Assembly (NCBI GenBank): GCA_945883495.1
Contig: CAMCXS010000061.1
Coordinates: 1 to 35,135 of the forward strand
DNA length: 35,135 nt
Direction: 5' to 3'
From: Akkermansia muciniphila
GTDB taxonomy: Bacteria; Verrucomicrobiota; Verrucomicrobiia; Verrucomicrobiales; DEV007
The stretch's first letter is position 1, and each line of letters begins with the position of its first letter. This document shows positions 18,795 to 27,062 of the stretch, one piece after another. The translations under genes were made by a program, and so were the position numbers. Below the pieces are notes generated by a model. That model did not search any database. It was not told where the DNA came from and saw only the letters and a list, made by a program, of their open reading frames with translations.

Positions 18795-20189
18795 ATGCGC
18801 TCCCATCCTCGAATCCCCGGATTGATCGGCCTGCTCTTCATTCCGCTATGCGCGTGGCTCTTCGCCGAGCCTCCCCCGGGAGCGACTCCGCTTTCTCCTC
18901 CGAAACCTCCGGCCTCGGTGGCGCCCCACGTTCCCGCGAACTGGAAGGCGGGAACGGCCCTCGCGGTGATTACGCCGCCCAAAATGCTGTGGATGGCCGG
19001 CTACGCGGCTCGCAAGAAACCGGCGGAAGGCAAGGTCCAGGAACTCTTTGCCAAAGCCCTGGCCCTGGAAGACGAATCAGGAAACCGCCTGGTTGTGGTC
19101 ACCCTGGATCTCATCGGCGTGCCTCAGGAGTTGCGCCAAGATGTCGCGGACCATGTGCAGCAAACCTATGGCCTGCCTCCAGCGAATTTGGTCTTGAACG
19201 CTTCGCATACGCACTCCGGTCCGCAACTGCGCACCCGTCCCGTGACCGGCGAAGACCTGAAAAATCCGAAGCTCACCGACGCCTTTGCCTATACCGAAAA
19301 GCTCAAGACAGATATTTGCACGGTGGTTGGTCAAGCCCTCGGAAATTTGGCTCCAGCCCGGCTGACTTGGAACAAAGCGCGGTGCGGTTTCGCCATGAAC
19401 CGGCGTCGAGATTACACGCTGCCCCCAGAGCATCCGAACGCGAACAAAGCCCCGAACCCGGATGGGCCCGTGGATCACGAAGTGCCTGCTCTTCGAGTTG
19501 AGGCGCCCGATGGCACGCCGCGGGCCGTGCTGTTCGGCTATGCGTGTCACAATACGGCCCTCGGCTTCTACAATTACTGCGGAGATTATGCAGGATTCGC
19601 GCAGCAGTATTTGGAGGAGCATCGCCCAGGGTTCACGGCTCTTTTCATCACCGGTTGCGGCGCCGATCAGAATCCGTATCCGCGGCGGTCCGATGTCGTT
19701 CCGGGTATCACCGACTTGGAATTGGCGATGCAGCATGGCCGGTCGTTGTCGAACGCGGTGGAAGTCGCGCTCATCGCTAATCCTCGCCCGGTCGGTGGAC
19801 CGATTCGGGCCGCGTATGAAGAGATCCAGCTCGACTATGCGAAAGCGGAGCGGTCGCCGCATGCGTATCCGGTCCAAGTGATTCGCTTCGGTTCCGATCT
19901 GGTTTTGATCACCCTGGGGAGCGAGGTGGTGGTGGATTACTCCCTCCGCTTCAAGAAAGAGTTCGCTGGTCCGGCCGGGGTTTGGGTCGCGGGATATACC
20001 AATGATTACAACGGATATATTCCAAGTTTGCGAGTGCTCAAGGAAGGCGGATACGAAGCCGCTGCTGGCTGGGCGGAATCCGTGGAAGACCGGATTGTGG
20101 AAGCGGTGCATCGGCTCTACCGGCAGGTGTCTGGGCCGCGGGAGCAGGCCTGGGATACCACGAAGGACGCGAAGAGCACGAAGGGATAA
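18795..20189 (+). CDS. Secreted neutral/alkaline ceramidase-like amidohydrolase
   Basis: This is a 464-aa protein. The ATG at 18795 gives a signal peptide of about 25 residues ('GLIGLLFIPLCAWLFAE'); the frame opens upstream at 18696 in repeat DNA. The family is that of neutral ceramidases, zinc amidohydrolases that cleave the amide of N-acyl sphingosines and related lipids. Signatures are 'KAGTALAVITPPKMLWMAGY', 'NLVLNASHTHSGPQ' with the two metal-type His, 'FGYACHNTALG', and 'ITGCGADQNPYPR'. Many environmental homologues are annotated only by domain, and their substrates are unknown; ceramide is not proven. It lacks the long C-terminal domain of the classical enzyme, ending after 'IVEAVHRLYRQV' with a tail encoded by a common dispersed repeat (TKDAKSTKG). 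Confidence 0.82.
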   Translation: MRSHPRIPGLIGLLFIPLCAWLFAEPPPGATPLSPPKPPASVAPHVPANWKAGTALAVITPPKMLWMAGYAARKKPAEGKVQELFAKALALEDESGNRLVVVTLDLIGVPQELRQDVADHVQQTYGLPPANLVLNASHTHSGPQLRTRPVTGEDLKNPKLTDAFAYTEKLKTDICTVVGQALGNLAPARLTWNKARCGFAMNRRRDYTLPPEHPNANKAPNPDGPVDHEVPALRVEAPDGTPRAVLFGYACHNTALGFYNYCGDYAGFAQQYLEEHRPGFTALFITGCGADQNPYPRRSDVVPGITDLELAMQHGRSLSNAVEVALIANPRPVGGPIRAAYEEIQLDYAKAERSPHAYPVQVIRFGSDLVLITLGSEVVVDYSLRFKKEFAGPAGVWVAGYTNDYNGYIPSLRVLKEGGYEAAAGWAESVEDRIVEAVHRLYRQVSGPREQAWDTTKDAKSTKG

Positions 20190-20335
20190 ACCGAGCAAAC
20201 AGAACCGGATCATGCTATGATCTGACTCCGATTTTCCGCGAGAAAAGGAGCCAGCGAAAATGCAGGGCACCCGATCATCGCCGGAGCCATTCAGTCCGCC
20301 ATTGAGACGTTGCTCCACAGGCTTTAGGATCACCC

Positions 20336-21478
20336 ATGCGCGCCGTGCAAGATCGCCTCATCCTCATTCTCTGCAGTTTGGCTTGGATACTGTCCTTCTC
20401 TCTGCTTCGCGCCGAAGATCTCCGGCTCACCTTGCCGCCCGTCCTTTATGCGGTGAGCGGGCTGCCGATGAGCATTTACTTCGACAACATCGTTCTCACT
20501 GAGGATCCAGAGGCTTACCAGTTCGAAGCCGAGTGCGGCTTGGGCACCTCGGACGTCCGGCGTTGGACGCTGACGGCCATGGACCAAGATGTGGGCGATC
20601 ATCCCCTGGCGATCAGGGTGAAGGATGCGCAAGGCCAAGTCGTGGCCCATGGAAGCGTCACTGTGCGCGTCACCCGGCACGATGCCGGGGACAGTCGAGC
20701 TTTCAACATCCTGATGGTGGGAGACAGCCTGACCAACGCATCTTATTATCCAAACGAATTAGCGGGCCTCTGCGCCGCGCCGGGCAATCCCGCCTTGACC
20801 TTCCTGGGGACTCACAAACCCGCCGGTGCCGCCCCGTCCGTCGCGCATGAGGGATACGGGGGGTGGAAGTGGGCCGCCTTCCTCACCAAGTTCGATGCCA
20901 AAACTCAGGGAGTCACTGCTGGTCCTCTAGCGCCCAAAACGAGCAGCCCCTTCATCTTTCCCGGCGCACAGGGAAAACCCGCCTTCAATCTGGATCGGTA
21001 CTTCCAAGAATCGTGCGGCGGCAAACGTCCAGAGGTGGTGACGTTTCTCCTTGGAATCAACGACTGTTTCGGCGCCAGCCCCGACTACGCCGAAGCGCAG
21101 CTGACCCAGATTGACACCGTGCTCGACAGCGCGGACCAGCTGCTCGCGAAGTTTCACCAGGCCGTCCCAGGCGCGGCCTTGGCGGTTGGTCTCACCACTC
21201 CGCCCAACTCCAGGGAATCCGGGTTTGAAGCCAATTATCACGGCAAATACCATCGATGGGGGTGGAAGCGGATTCAGCACCGGCTGGTCGAGCGCATGAT
21301 CGAACGCCTGTCCGGTCGCGAGGCGGAACAAATCTACATCGTGCCGACGGAACTAAACCTGGATCCAGCGGGTGGATATCCGGAAAACAACGGCGTTCAT
21401 CCCAATCCAGAGGGATACGCCCAGATCGGAGCGAGCTTTTACGCTTGGCTGAAGGCCTGGGCGGCAACGCAGCCTTGA
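20336..21478 (+). CDS. Secreted SGNH/GDSL hydrolase
   Basis: This is a 380-aa protein with a signal peptide ('LILILCSLAWILSFSLLRAE', residues 8-27). Residues 28-115 form a strand-rich N-terminal domain. From residue 123 an SGNH esterase domain follows: block I 'ILMVGDSLTN' with nucleophile Ser131, block II Gly in 'HEGYGGWKW', block III 'LLGINDCFG' with Asn242, and block V 'ENNGVHPNPEGYAQIG' with His355. The position of the usual Asp (three before His) is Asn352, so the classic catalytic triad is altered to Ser-His-Asn. Substrates of this family include acetylated sugars and lipids; none can be assigned. AGGA lies upstream of the ATG. It follows the ceramidase-like gene by 146 bp. Confidence 0.82.
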   Translation: MRAVQDRLILILCSLAWILSFSLLRAEDLRLTLPPVLYAVSGLPMSIYFDNIVLTEDPEAYQFEAECGLGTSDVRRWTLTAMDQDVGDHPLAIRVKDAQGQVVAHGSVTVRVTRHDAGDSRAFNILMVGDSLTNASYYPNELAGLCAAPGNPALTFLGTHKPAGAAPSVAHEGYGGWKWAAFLTKFDAKTQGVTAGPLAPKTSSPFIFPGAQGKPAFNLDRYFQESCGGKRPEVVTFLLGINDCFGASPDYAEAQLTQIDTVLDSADQLLAKFHQAVPGAALAVGLTTPPNSRESGFEANYHGKYHRWGWKRIQHRLVERMIERLSGREAEQIYIVPTELNLDPAGGYPENNGVHPNPEGYAQIGASFYAWLKAWAATQP

Positions 21479-21492
21479 AGCGATCCCACAAA

Positions 21493-22413
21493 TCAGTCGG
21501 TTAAGGCTGCGCGGTTCGACGGGCCTCTCTCCGCCTTGGCCCGCGCCATGTCCGCATGAAACTTTGCTTTGTTTTTGGCCATGTCCGAGCGGAACTTTTC
21601 TTTCACGCGAGTCATGTCTGATTGGTAGGTTGAAATCGCGTTGTCGATGTCGGACTTAAATTCTTTTTTCGCCTGTGCCATCCCGGCGGCGTATTCCTTA
21701 TTGGCCCGTTCAATGGTTTCGCGGATGGTTTCTTGGGACGCTTCGGAGGAAAGTCCAGGCCGGGCCAGTTTGGTGGCGATCAGAACCTCCTTGACCGCCT
21801 CGCCGGTGGCCTTGGTGACAACTGCCTCGGGAGTCATCGATTTGTCCTCAAGGAGGTGAGAGCCGACGGCATACATGAGGCGGCGGCCGGTGGCGCCCTC
21901 AAAAACCTCGCAGTCGAAGAGCACGTCCGCGTGGGCAAGCCACGTCTTCTTCAGCAGTGCCGCCTCTCGAAACATAATGCTGGCTCGCTTCTCGACGATG
22001 GGAACGTAAACGCCCGAGACCGGATCGTAAAATCCCGAAGTCATGGTTTCCCTGGCCGTAAAGCAGCAGATCAAATCAAGCCCCGGGTCGGGCGTGACTT
22101 GATGCCGCTTCGGTTCCGAGTAAGGGAGTGGCACGAGAGTTAAGCTGGGGTTGGCCGATGCCCGGATGAAGCTTTCAAAGTTCCATCCCGGCACATGCAG
22201 ATCAGAGGTTTTCTCGCGAAACTTGGTGAGGCCGCCAACGGTATGCTCCAGATTCGAGATCCGGGGATCGATCATCAGACCGACTCGCTTGGCATTAGTG
22301 AGCTGACTGGGAGTCGCGGTGGTGCAGCTAGAAAACAAAGAGAGCACGACGGAAAATCCCAAAACCAGGGCGAGTCGAAGAACGGGCGGGCGATCCGGCG
22401 GAGGCAACTTCAT
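21493..22413 (-). CDS. Lipoprotein with C-terminal 11-residue coiled-coil repeat
   Basis: This is a 306-aa protein with a lipoprotein signal peptide (residues 11-30, lipobox FSSC, Cys30). The middle region, about residues 40-215, has a mixed fold with no family I know ('VPIVEKRASIMFREAALLKK', 'ADVLFDCEVFEGATGRR'), resembling outer-membrane lipoproteins that carry a binding domain. From about residue 235 the chain is highly charged and helical, with an 11-residue period visible in 'SDMTRVKEKFR' followed by 'SDMAKNKAKFH' and 'ADMARAKAE'. Such hendecads form right-handed or straight coiled coils. It is convergent with the SGNH gene (14 bp apart). Function unknown. Confidence 0.75.
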   Translation of the reverse strand: MKLPPPDRPPVLRLALVLGFSVVLSLFSSCTTATPSQLTNAKRVGLMIDPRISNLEHTVGGLTKFREKTSDLHVPGWNFESFIRASANPSLTLVPLPYSEPKRHQVTPDPGLDLICCFTARETMTSGFYDPVSGVYVPIVEKRASIMFREAALLKKTWLAHADVLFDCEVFEGATGRRLMYAVGSHLLEDKSMTPEAVVTKATGEAVKEVLIATKLARPGLSSEASQETIRETIERANKEYAAGMAQAKKEFKSDIDNAISTYQSDMTRVKEKFRSDMAKNKAKFHADMARAKAERGPSNRAALTD

Positions 22414-22708
22414 CTCGGGAGGGCGCGAATGCCCTAACCGCTAAAGCACCGTCGGTTTTCGCAGTCAAGAAAAGTTACTCCATTTGCCCTCCGTGCCGGA
22501 AAACTCCGTCTGGGGTCCGGCTCGATGTGCATGGATCGTCTCCCGGAGAGACATCAAGGCGGATGTAGAGCGGAGGAACAGCGCATCATTTGCTCGGAGA
22601 TGGAATCGCTGTCCAGCTCCCCCCAGTTCCCCAGATGCAGGCGGCGTATTGAAATTCGTTGGATTCGTCAGTGGTGTGGTGCCAGGCATCCTGCGAGCCC
22701 TCTCGCCA

Positions 22709-22858
22709 TCACGGCGCGAGGTTGAGCTCGATGGTGAAGAATCTTGCCTGCGCGCCACCGCTGAGCAGCGGATCTATGGTGAAGGTGCGCACCACGGCGC
22801 TGCCAGCGACGGCGGTGTTGCCGAAGTTGGTGTGATTCGTGGCGCTCGTGCCGGGAAT
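22709..22858 (-). pseudogene. Remnant of a choice-of-anchor D-like secreted-protein C-terminus
   Basis: A 49-residue open stretch reads 'NFGNTAVAGSAVVRTFTI', the hallmark of choice-of-anchor D/ASPM-like repeat domains, then 'GGAQARFFTIELNLAP' and a TGA. The latter resembles the C-terminal ends of many large Verrucomicrobial secreted proteins. No start or upstream continuation survives in frame. The gap 22414-23285 holds otherwise no gene. Confidence 0.5.
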
Positions 22859-23111
22859 ATGAAGGCGATCATCGGGAGGCGCAGGCAGAAGGTGAGTTTC
22901 TCACCGCACGCCGCGATGACCGATGCGGGATGGGGCTCGGATCCCCGGACGACAGAATGTGCGGCGGGTATCATAGAGAGAGTTGGGTCAGAGATAACCC
23001 TTTGCCGCCATCGCGACAAGTCAGAAAGCTTACTGCGGGTGTGAATGGAACTGATGGTCAGAAAGGGCGGAATGCGTGGGCGATTCCGCTACGAGAATGA
23101 ATTCTGAGTAG

Positions 23112-23131
23112 CGGAATTCCCAAGAATTCCG
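23112..23131. other. Perfect palindrome in a gene-free gap
   Basis: CGGAATTC-CCAA-GAATTCCG forms an 8-bp stem with a 4-base loop, in the interval downstream of the SUFU gene (convergent side). Confidence 0.55.
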
Positions 23132-23285
23132 TTCCAGCGTCCATCACAATCATTCACATGGCGCTTACTGGTGAGGATTTGCTGTTTTGGAACCCTGCGG
23201 CTACCGCATCGCCGTTGGCCCCGGGTGAAGGGGGGCAGGGGAGCACGCGTAAAATGCCTGCCACGATACACATGAGAGAAACAGC

Positions 23286-24623
23286 TCAGACCACCGGGGG
23301 ACGAGAAGGATCAAATAGATCGGAGTAACCAGCCGCCGCGAGTCGCTCAAACAACGCGTCACTGCCGTGCTCCACTTTGAACGCCATTTCTGAGGGATAC
23401 ACGGGGATTAGTGACCAGAAGGAGACGGGAGTTCCATCTGGCAGAACCAACGTTGTAAACTCCGGTCCCCCATACCAAGGCGGACTGAGCACCACGCCCA
23501 CAAAGGGGATGTTGCTCGCGTAGGGCTCCGCCGGATCGCCATTGGGAATACTATGACCGTAACATAACCAGGTCTCGTACTCGTGAACGAAACGGGCCAG
23601 AAACTTCAGACAGCGGATCGGCCAATAATTTGCCTCATCGCTCAATGATTCATTCTCAAAATTCCAATCGGAAGGCAGACGGATCATGAGTTCAGCAAAT
23701 CGCCAGGCTTCAGCGCCCTCGGGCGGATGCATGGGGATGTCGCTCATTCCACTCGTCACCAGGGAGATCCACGGGCGGGCAAGAGTCGCCCGGACAATGT
23801 GGACGTCAATGTGAACCGTGGTGGAGACGAGCTCATGATATACCGTGCTGGGCTCCCCAAGATGACGGCTGATATGGGCTTCAATTGCCTCCAGATTCTC
23901 GGAGATGGGAGCGACCAAGGGCGGCGCTTCCGCTTTCGCCTGGTGAGCGATGATGTTGGGATTCTTCTTCGGTGGCAGGAACACCGCCAGGTCACTTGGA
24001 ATCTGCCAGATCGGGCCCTGGCCCGGAGAGACTAAGCAGGGAATGAACGGGCTGTCGATCGTCCCAGAGTCGAAATTGTCACCCTGGAGCAGGGTATCAA
24101 AGAGCCAGAGCTTCCGGTTGGGCGAAAGGTGCGCCGGAACCGCTCGTCGACGCCCGGATTGAAACTCATCGTCGTTCACCAAGGCGCACGCCTCGCGATG
24201 CTCCGGAGCCACTTTGGCTGGATTTCTCCCATACAAGCTCGCGAACACGGCCGCCACTTTTAGGGCATCTTCCGCCGTGGAGTGATCCTGAGACCCAAAA
24301 CCGCCGACGAGCAAAGCAGGTGCCAAGGATCCCTTATCCCGGAAGAGCGCGCGATTTCCAATCACCAAGACGCACAGAATCGGTTCCTTCTCGGCATAGA
24401 CCAAGTGCGCTTCTCGCCTCGCCGCTTTGCGTGCTGCTTCTCGCCGGAACCCATAGATCAGGAACCCAATTCCGGGGAGGATTCCGATCATGGAAACGAT
24501 GAGAATACCCCCTACTACAAACGGCCAAATGGCTCGCTTCGCAGCGGCATTGAATTCGTCATCGAACTCCGGTGATTGAACCCAGGCAACAACCCTTCGG
24601 CGAGTTGCATCGACGTCTAGCAT
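23286..24623 (-). CDS. Membrane-anchored SUFU-domain protein
   Basis: This is a 445-aa protein from the ATG at 24623 (a TTG at 24659 would add 12 residues). Residues 33-60 are one strong transmembrane segment, 'VVGGILIVSMIGILPGIGFL', followed by a basic stretch. Residues about 75-240 are a middle domain of unknown family ('PILCVLVIGNRALFRDKGS', 'DSPFIPCLVSPGQGPIW'). From about residue 255 to the end is a suppressor-of-fused (SUFU) domain: 'VYHELVSTTVHIDVHIV', 'LMIRLPSDWNF', 'WPIRCLKFLARF', 'LSPPWYGGPEFTTLVLPDG' and 'SFWSLIPVYPSEMAFK'. In bacteria SUFU domains are known as immunity proteins in polymorphic toxin systems. The upstream gene at 24665-25075 carries a POTRA domain. Function of the TM-SUFU combination is inferred only. 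Confidence 0.7.
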   Translation of the reverse strand: MLDVDATRRRVVAWVQSPEFDDEFNAAAKRAIWPFVVGGILIVSMIGILPGIGFLIYGFRREAARKAARREAHLVYAEKEPILCVLVIGNRALFRDKGSLAPALLVGGFGSQDHSTAEDALKVAAVFASLYGRNPAKVAPEHREACALVNDDEFQSGRRRAVPAHLSPNRKLWLFDTLLQGDNFDSGTIDSPFIPCLVSPGQGPIWQIPSDLAVFLPPKKNPNIIAHQAKAEAPPLVAPISENLEAIEAHISRHLGEPSTVYHELVSTTVHIDVHIVRATLARPWISLVTSGMSDIPMHPPEGAEAWRFAELMIRLPSDWNFENESLSDEANYWPIRCLKFLARFVHEYETWLCYGHSIPNGDPAEPYASNIPFVGVVLSPPWYGGPEFTTLVLPDGTPVSFWSLIPVYPSEMAFKVEHGSDALFERLAAAGYSDLFDPSRPPVV

Positions 24624-24664
24624 CGGCTGACTCTGGTAAACGATGCCCAGGCTTGTCAATGCGA

Positions 24665-25075
24665 TTAACTGCCTCCGGCGTCATCCAAAACCACCAGCTG
24701 CACAACTCCCGTGGTGATATCTTGTTCGGGAAAGGCAATCCTCCTAATGGGTTTTGCGCTGGCCTGGTAAGCCTGGATAATTGCCTTCTGCATCGCATCC
24801 AACGAAGCCAGAGTGACCGGCTGGTTGAGGAATGGATCGATGGCATCCCGGACCTCCGCGGGGACCGGCTCCAAATCGGCGCTCAGAAAGATGCCATGCA
24901 ACCCAATGACGCCCGTGTCTCTCACGTGCTCCGGCGTCGGCACCAGGACGACGCCCCAGAGGCGATCGACCAATAATTTCCTTCCGTCCACCTCCACATC
25001 CTGCGCCATCCCCAAAGCCCCCACCAGCCCGCCCGCCGCCAGGAGAAATGGAATCCAGGTCCATCTTGCTTTCAT
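24665..25075 (-). CDS. Secreted POTRA_2-only protein (TpsB/ShlB-like without barrel)
   Basis: This is a 136-aa protein from the ATG at 25075, with a signal peptide 'IPFLLAAGGLVGALGMA'. The remainder resembles the ShlB-type POTRA domain that precedes the beta-barrel in two-partner secretion transporters: 'DPFLNQPVTLASLDAMQKAI' with the strand-helix pattern, then 'IAFPEQDITTGVVQLVVLDD', matching the family's PxQxI...G.v.i.v ending. Normally such a domain continues into a large outer-membrane barrel; here the protein stops right after it. It may be a truncated relic or a free periplasmic POTRA adaptor. It lies 41 bp upstream of the SUFU gene on the same strand. Confidence 0.6.
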   Translation of the reverse strand: MKARWTWIPFLLAAGGLVGALGMAQDVEVDGRKLLVDRLWGVVLVPTPEHVRDTGVIGLHGIFLSADLEPVPAEVRDAIDPFLNQPVTLASLDAMQKAIIQAYQASAKPIRRIAFPEQDITTGVVQLVVLDDAGGS

Positions 25076-25171
25076 CCGTCCCACAGCTCCCATGAGCCAT
25101 GCTCAAAGAGACTCGTCCCCAGGTCAAGCTGAAAACCGGTTGCTGATCGGAATGTGCTCTTCGTGAGGGAC

Positions 25172-25849
25172 TTATTGAAGCTTTGTGTTGTATTGCACCT
25201 CGCCAGAATTATCACCGAGGATATTATCCGCGCTCATGAGAAACAGTTGGTCATAGTCGGCCGCTAGAACGTAGGTGAATGGCTCGGCTTTGGTCTCGCC
25301 AGGAATAAGAGCGAGCCGCTCTCGACGTCCATTGATCATCCCGGCCAGTGCGACTTGATACCCGACGTGCAGAGGTTGGTCCGGGGAGCCCTCCACGGAT
25401 GATGGCGTGAGCTTCCAAGTCCCTTTCACGTATTGCACGGTTAACTTCTGACCCTTCTTTCCGTCGCCAAGTGACGTCCCTTGCTCATCGGCTGCGGAGA
25501 TGGTTACAGCCGAGCTTGGCGGTGTTGCCGTGATCACAATCCCGGCTTCGACCCGTGCTATTTCCTGCTCGACGGCAAGAGCGGCTTCAGGACGCCGTTC
25601 CCGGATCAATGTCCGCCGTAACGCATCCAGGCGGCGAATGTAGTCCGTCCGGAGTGGTGCAATGACACGCTCGGTGTTACGGGCGAATTCTCCCTGCATG
25701 GTAGCAAGTTCGGCACATACAGCTGATGAATCCTCTTCCGGGAATCCCCGGGAAAGTAGCGCGATGGAGACTGCGATCACAATCGCAAAGGCACTGAACG
25801 AGGCGCGGTTTGGCGCGTGTGTGAGTTGACGGATGAGATCTGGCTCCAT
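25172..25849 (-). CDS. Exported protein with helical N-terminal region, unknown
   Basis: This is a 225-aa protein from the ATG at 25849; a TTG five codons earlier is possible. Residues 15-33 form a hydrophobic segment ('FSAFAIVIAVSIALLSRG') acting as signal peptide or anchor. Residues 40-105 form a charged helix, 'DYIRRLDALRRTLIRERRPE', of a type often seen in exported proteins of Verrucomicrobia and Planctomycetes. Residues 115-225 look strand-rich ('VQYVKGTWKLTP', 'RRERLALIPGETKAEPF'), perhaps a ligand- or matrix-binding beta domain. No catalytic motif. It is the first of three minus-strand genes (with POTRA and SUFU), 96 bp from the next, so an operon is possible. The gap 25850-26837 upstream holds relics and repeats only. 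Confidence 0.55.
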   Translation of the reverse strand: MEPDLIRQLTHAPNRASFSAFAIVIAVSIALLSRGFPEEDSSAVCAELATMQGEFARNTERVIAPLRTDYIRRLDALRRTLIRERRPEAALAVEQEIARVEAGIVITATPPSSAVTISAADEQGTSLGDGKKGQKLTVQYVKGTWKLTPSSVEGSPDQPLHVGYQVALAGMINGRRERLALIPGETKAEPFTYVLAADYDQLFLMSADNILGDNSGEVQYNTKLQ

Positions 25850-26009
25850 GGCAGGGATGTTCAACGCTGGTCAGGGTATCACGGCGCGATCGAGTTTGCA
25901 AGGCGCCTTTAGCTGTTATCCGGCCGTGGCGCCGGCCAGCTTGCGAGGGACTAGTGCTTTCGGCCCAAGCGATAGTGACACCACGCTTGATACCGTTGAT
26001 AAGGAACTA

Positions 26010-26105
26010 TCAAGCAGGTTGACTGCAAGGTTGTTTCCGGCGCACTTCCATCCGGTCCGCACTGGTCAACTTCGGCAACTCTTCAATGATTTGGGCGAGC
26101 CCCAT
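26010..26105 (-). pseudogene. Stub of an antitoxin-like small protein
   Basis: A 31-codon frame begins ATG GGG CTC and reads 'LAQIIEELPKLTSADRMEV', the typical N-terminal half of small toxin-partner proteins in these genomes, then ends in unrelated 'RRKQPCSQPA'. The usual protein is about 60-80 aa and no toxin gene is beside it, so this is likely a truncated relic. Confidence 0.5.
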
Positions 26106-26209
26106 CCCTGCAGATTGCTTCGGACAGCATCGGTTGTCAACCACGCCACGACCAACGCCGGTCTGGCTTCGTCGCCCCCGTTCAAGCATCAAACACTCTA
26201 GGCATCGTA

Positions 26210-26230
26210 GGTTGGATCTGTGATCCGACC
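26210..26230. repeat. Hairpin repeat (GGTTGGATC-TGT-GATCCGACC)
   Basis: A 9-bp stem with one T-G pair and a TGT loop, preceded by GTA as in the other hairpin repeats of the window. It lies in the gene-free gap between 25850 and 26837. Confidence 0.8.
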
Positions 26231-26516
26231 GAATCTCTTCGGTCCGGAACGAAGCCCCCGCCGGGACGTTCAGCCGGAGCGTTCTCAAGAAGGCAACGGC
26301 ATGATCGGCGCAAGCCAGGGCGTGAATGCGCGGCGACTTCGCTTGAACGAGGGGGGCATCGAGACTGGTCCCGGAAGCCACCTTGAACCAGGCAACATCC
26401 CCGGGCCGATGGATGTGGTTGGCCGTGTGTTCCGGGGCTCGGCGGGATTCCTTTGGGATGTGGATGGTTGTGGATGGTACTAGGCTTCTGATCGCTCCAG
26501 GGTGACGCTGATGTAG

Positions 26517-26536
26517 GATGGGCATTCTTGCCCGTC
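26517..26536. repeat. Dispersed hairpin repeat, second copy
   Basis: GATGGGCA-TTCT-TGCCCGTC is the diverged sister of the hairpin at 18655-18674; paired changes on both arms keep the stem, so the structure is being conserved by compensating substitutions. A further inverted repeat, GGCGGACAAAATGTCCACC, follows near 26563. Confidence 0.85.
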
Positions 26537-26689
26537 CGTAGCGATCATAGACACGGGGTAGGCGGACAAAATGTCCACCTTACGGTGGTTAATCCCGCGC
26601 CATTCGTGCCAGGCGAACTTCGCAGATTCCTGTTCCGGTGATTCGATCCAGGTCTCCCCAGCTGGATTTCCTCCGTCGCCATACTGCTG

Positions 26690-26775
26690 GGATTGGCATC
26701 TCTTCGGAGATGGTGATGGTTCATGCACATGGTACCAGCCTTCCAAGCTGCTTCCTGAAGCCGCCGAGGAGGCTT
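26690..26775. repeat. Diverged direct repeat upstream of the HNH pair
   Basis: The block around GGTTCATGCACATGGTACC is related to the block at 27580-27665 (GGTTCATGCGCATCGTGCC), with both copies in the same orientation. They flank the two-gene unit at 26838-27538. Translated on the minus strand both give a 'HEPSxxPKR' pattern, but neither lies in a believable gene. Confidence 0.6.
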
Positions 26776-26837
26776 TCGCGGTCATCACCGAAGCCCCGGC
26801 TTGACATGCCCTGCCCATCAAGCCAATTTTGGTCTTT

Positions 26838-27062
26838 ATGCCGGGAACCATTCCAGCCCCATCGGATTGGATTGAGTCGGTCAGCGAACTCCGGTTTCCT
26901 CCGTCCACCAATCAGCGCCTTCAGCTTCTGATGGACCGGAACACCGAAGGACTCTTGACGAGCGAGGAGAGCCAGGAGTTAGCATCGCTGTCTGATCTCA
27001 GCGAGGAGCTCTCGTTGATCCGAGCCCAGGCTCTGCAGCTGCTGAATCGTGATCCCAGATGA
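26838..27062 (+). CDS. Small acidic helical partner of the HNH endonuclease
   Basis: This is a 74-aa protein from the ATG at 26838 (an upstream TTG at 26829 would add three residues). The core 'QRLQLLMDRNTEGLLTSEES' continuing as 'LASLSDLSEELSLIRAQALQ' is entirely helical and acidic. I recall similar small proteins encoded directly upstream of HNH nucleases in cyanobacteria and Verrucomicrobia. Its stop overlaps the HNH start (ATGA), so the two are translationally coupled. This arrangement fits a regulator, inhibitor or antitoxin for the nuclease; the role is inferred. Confidence 0.65.
   Translation: MPGTIPAPSDWIESVSELRFPPSTNQRLQLLMDRNTEGLLTSEESQELASLSDLSEELSLIRAQALQLLNRDPR

Noticed and set aside
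26010-26525. 171-codon minus-strand frame
   Set aside because: Only its last 31 codons resemble a protein; the rest crosses repeats and has no gene signature.
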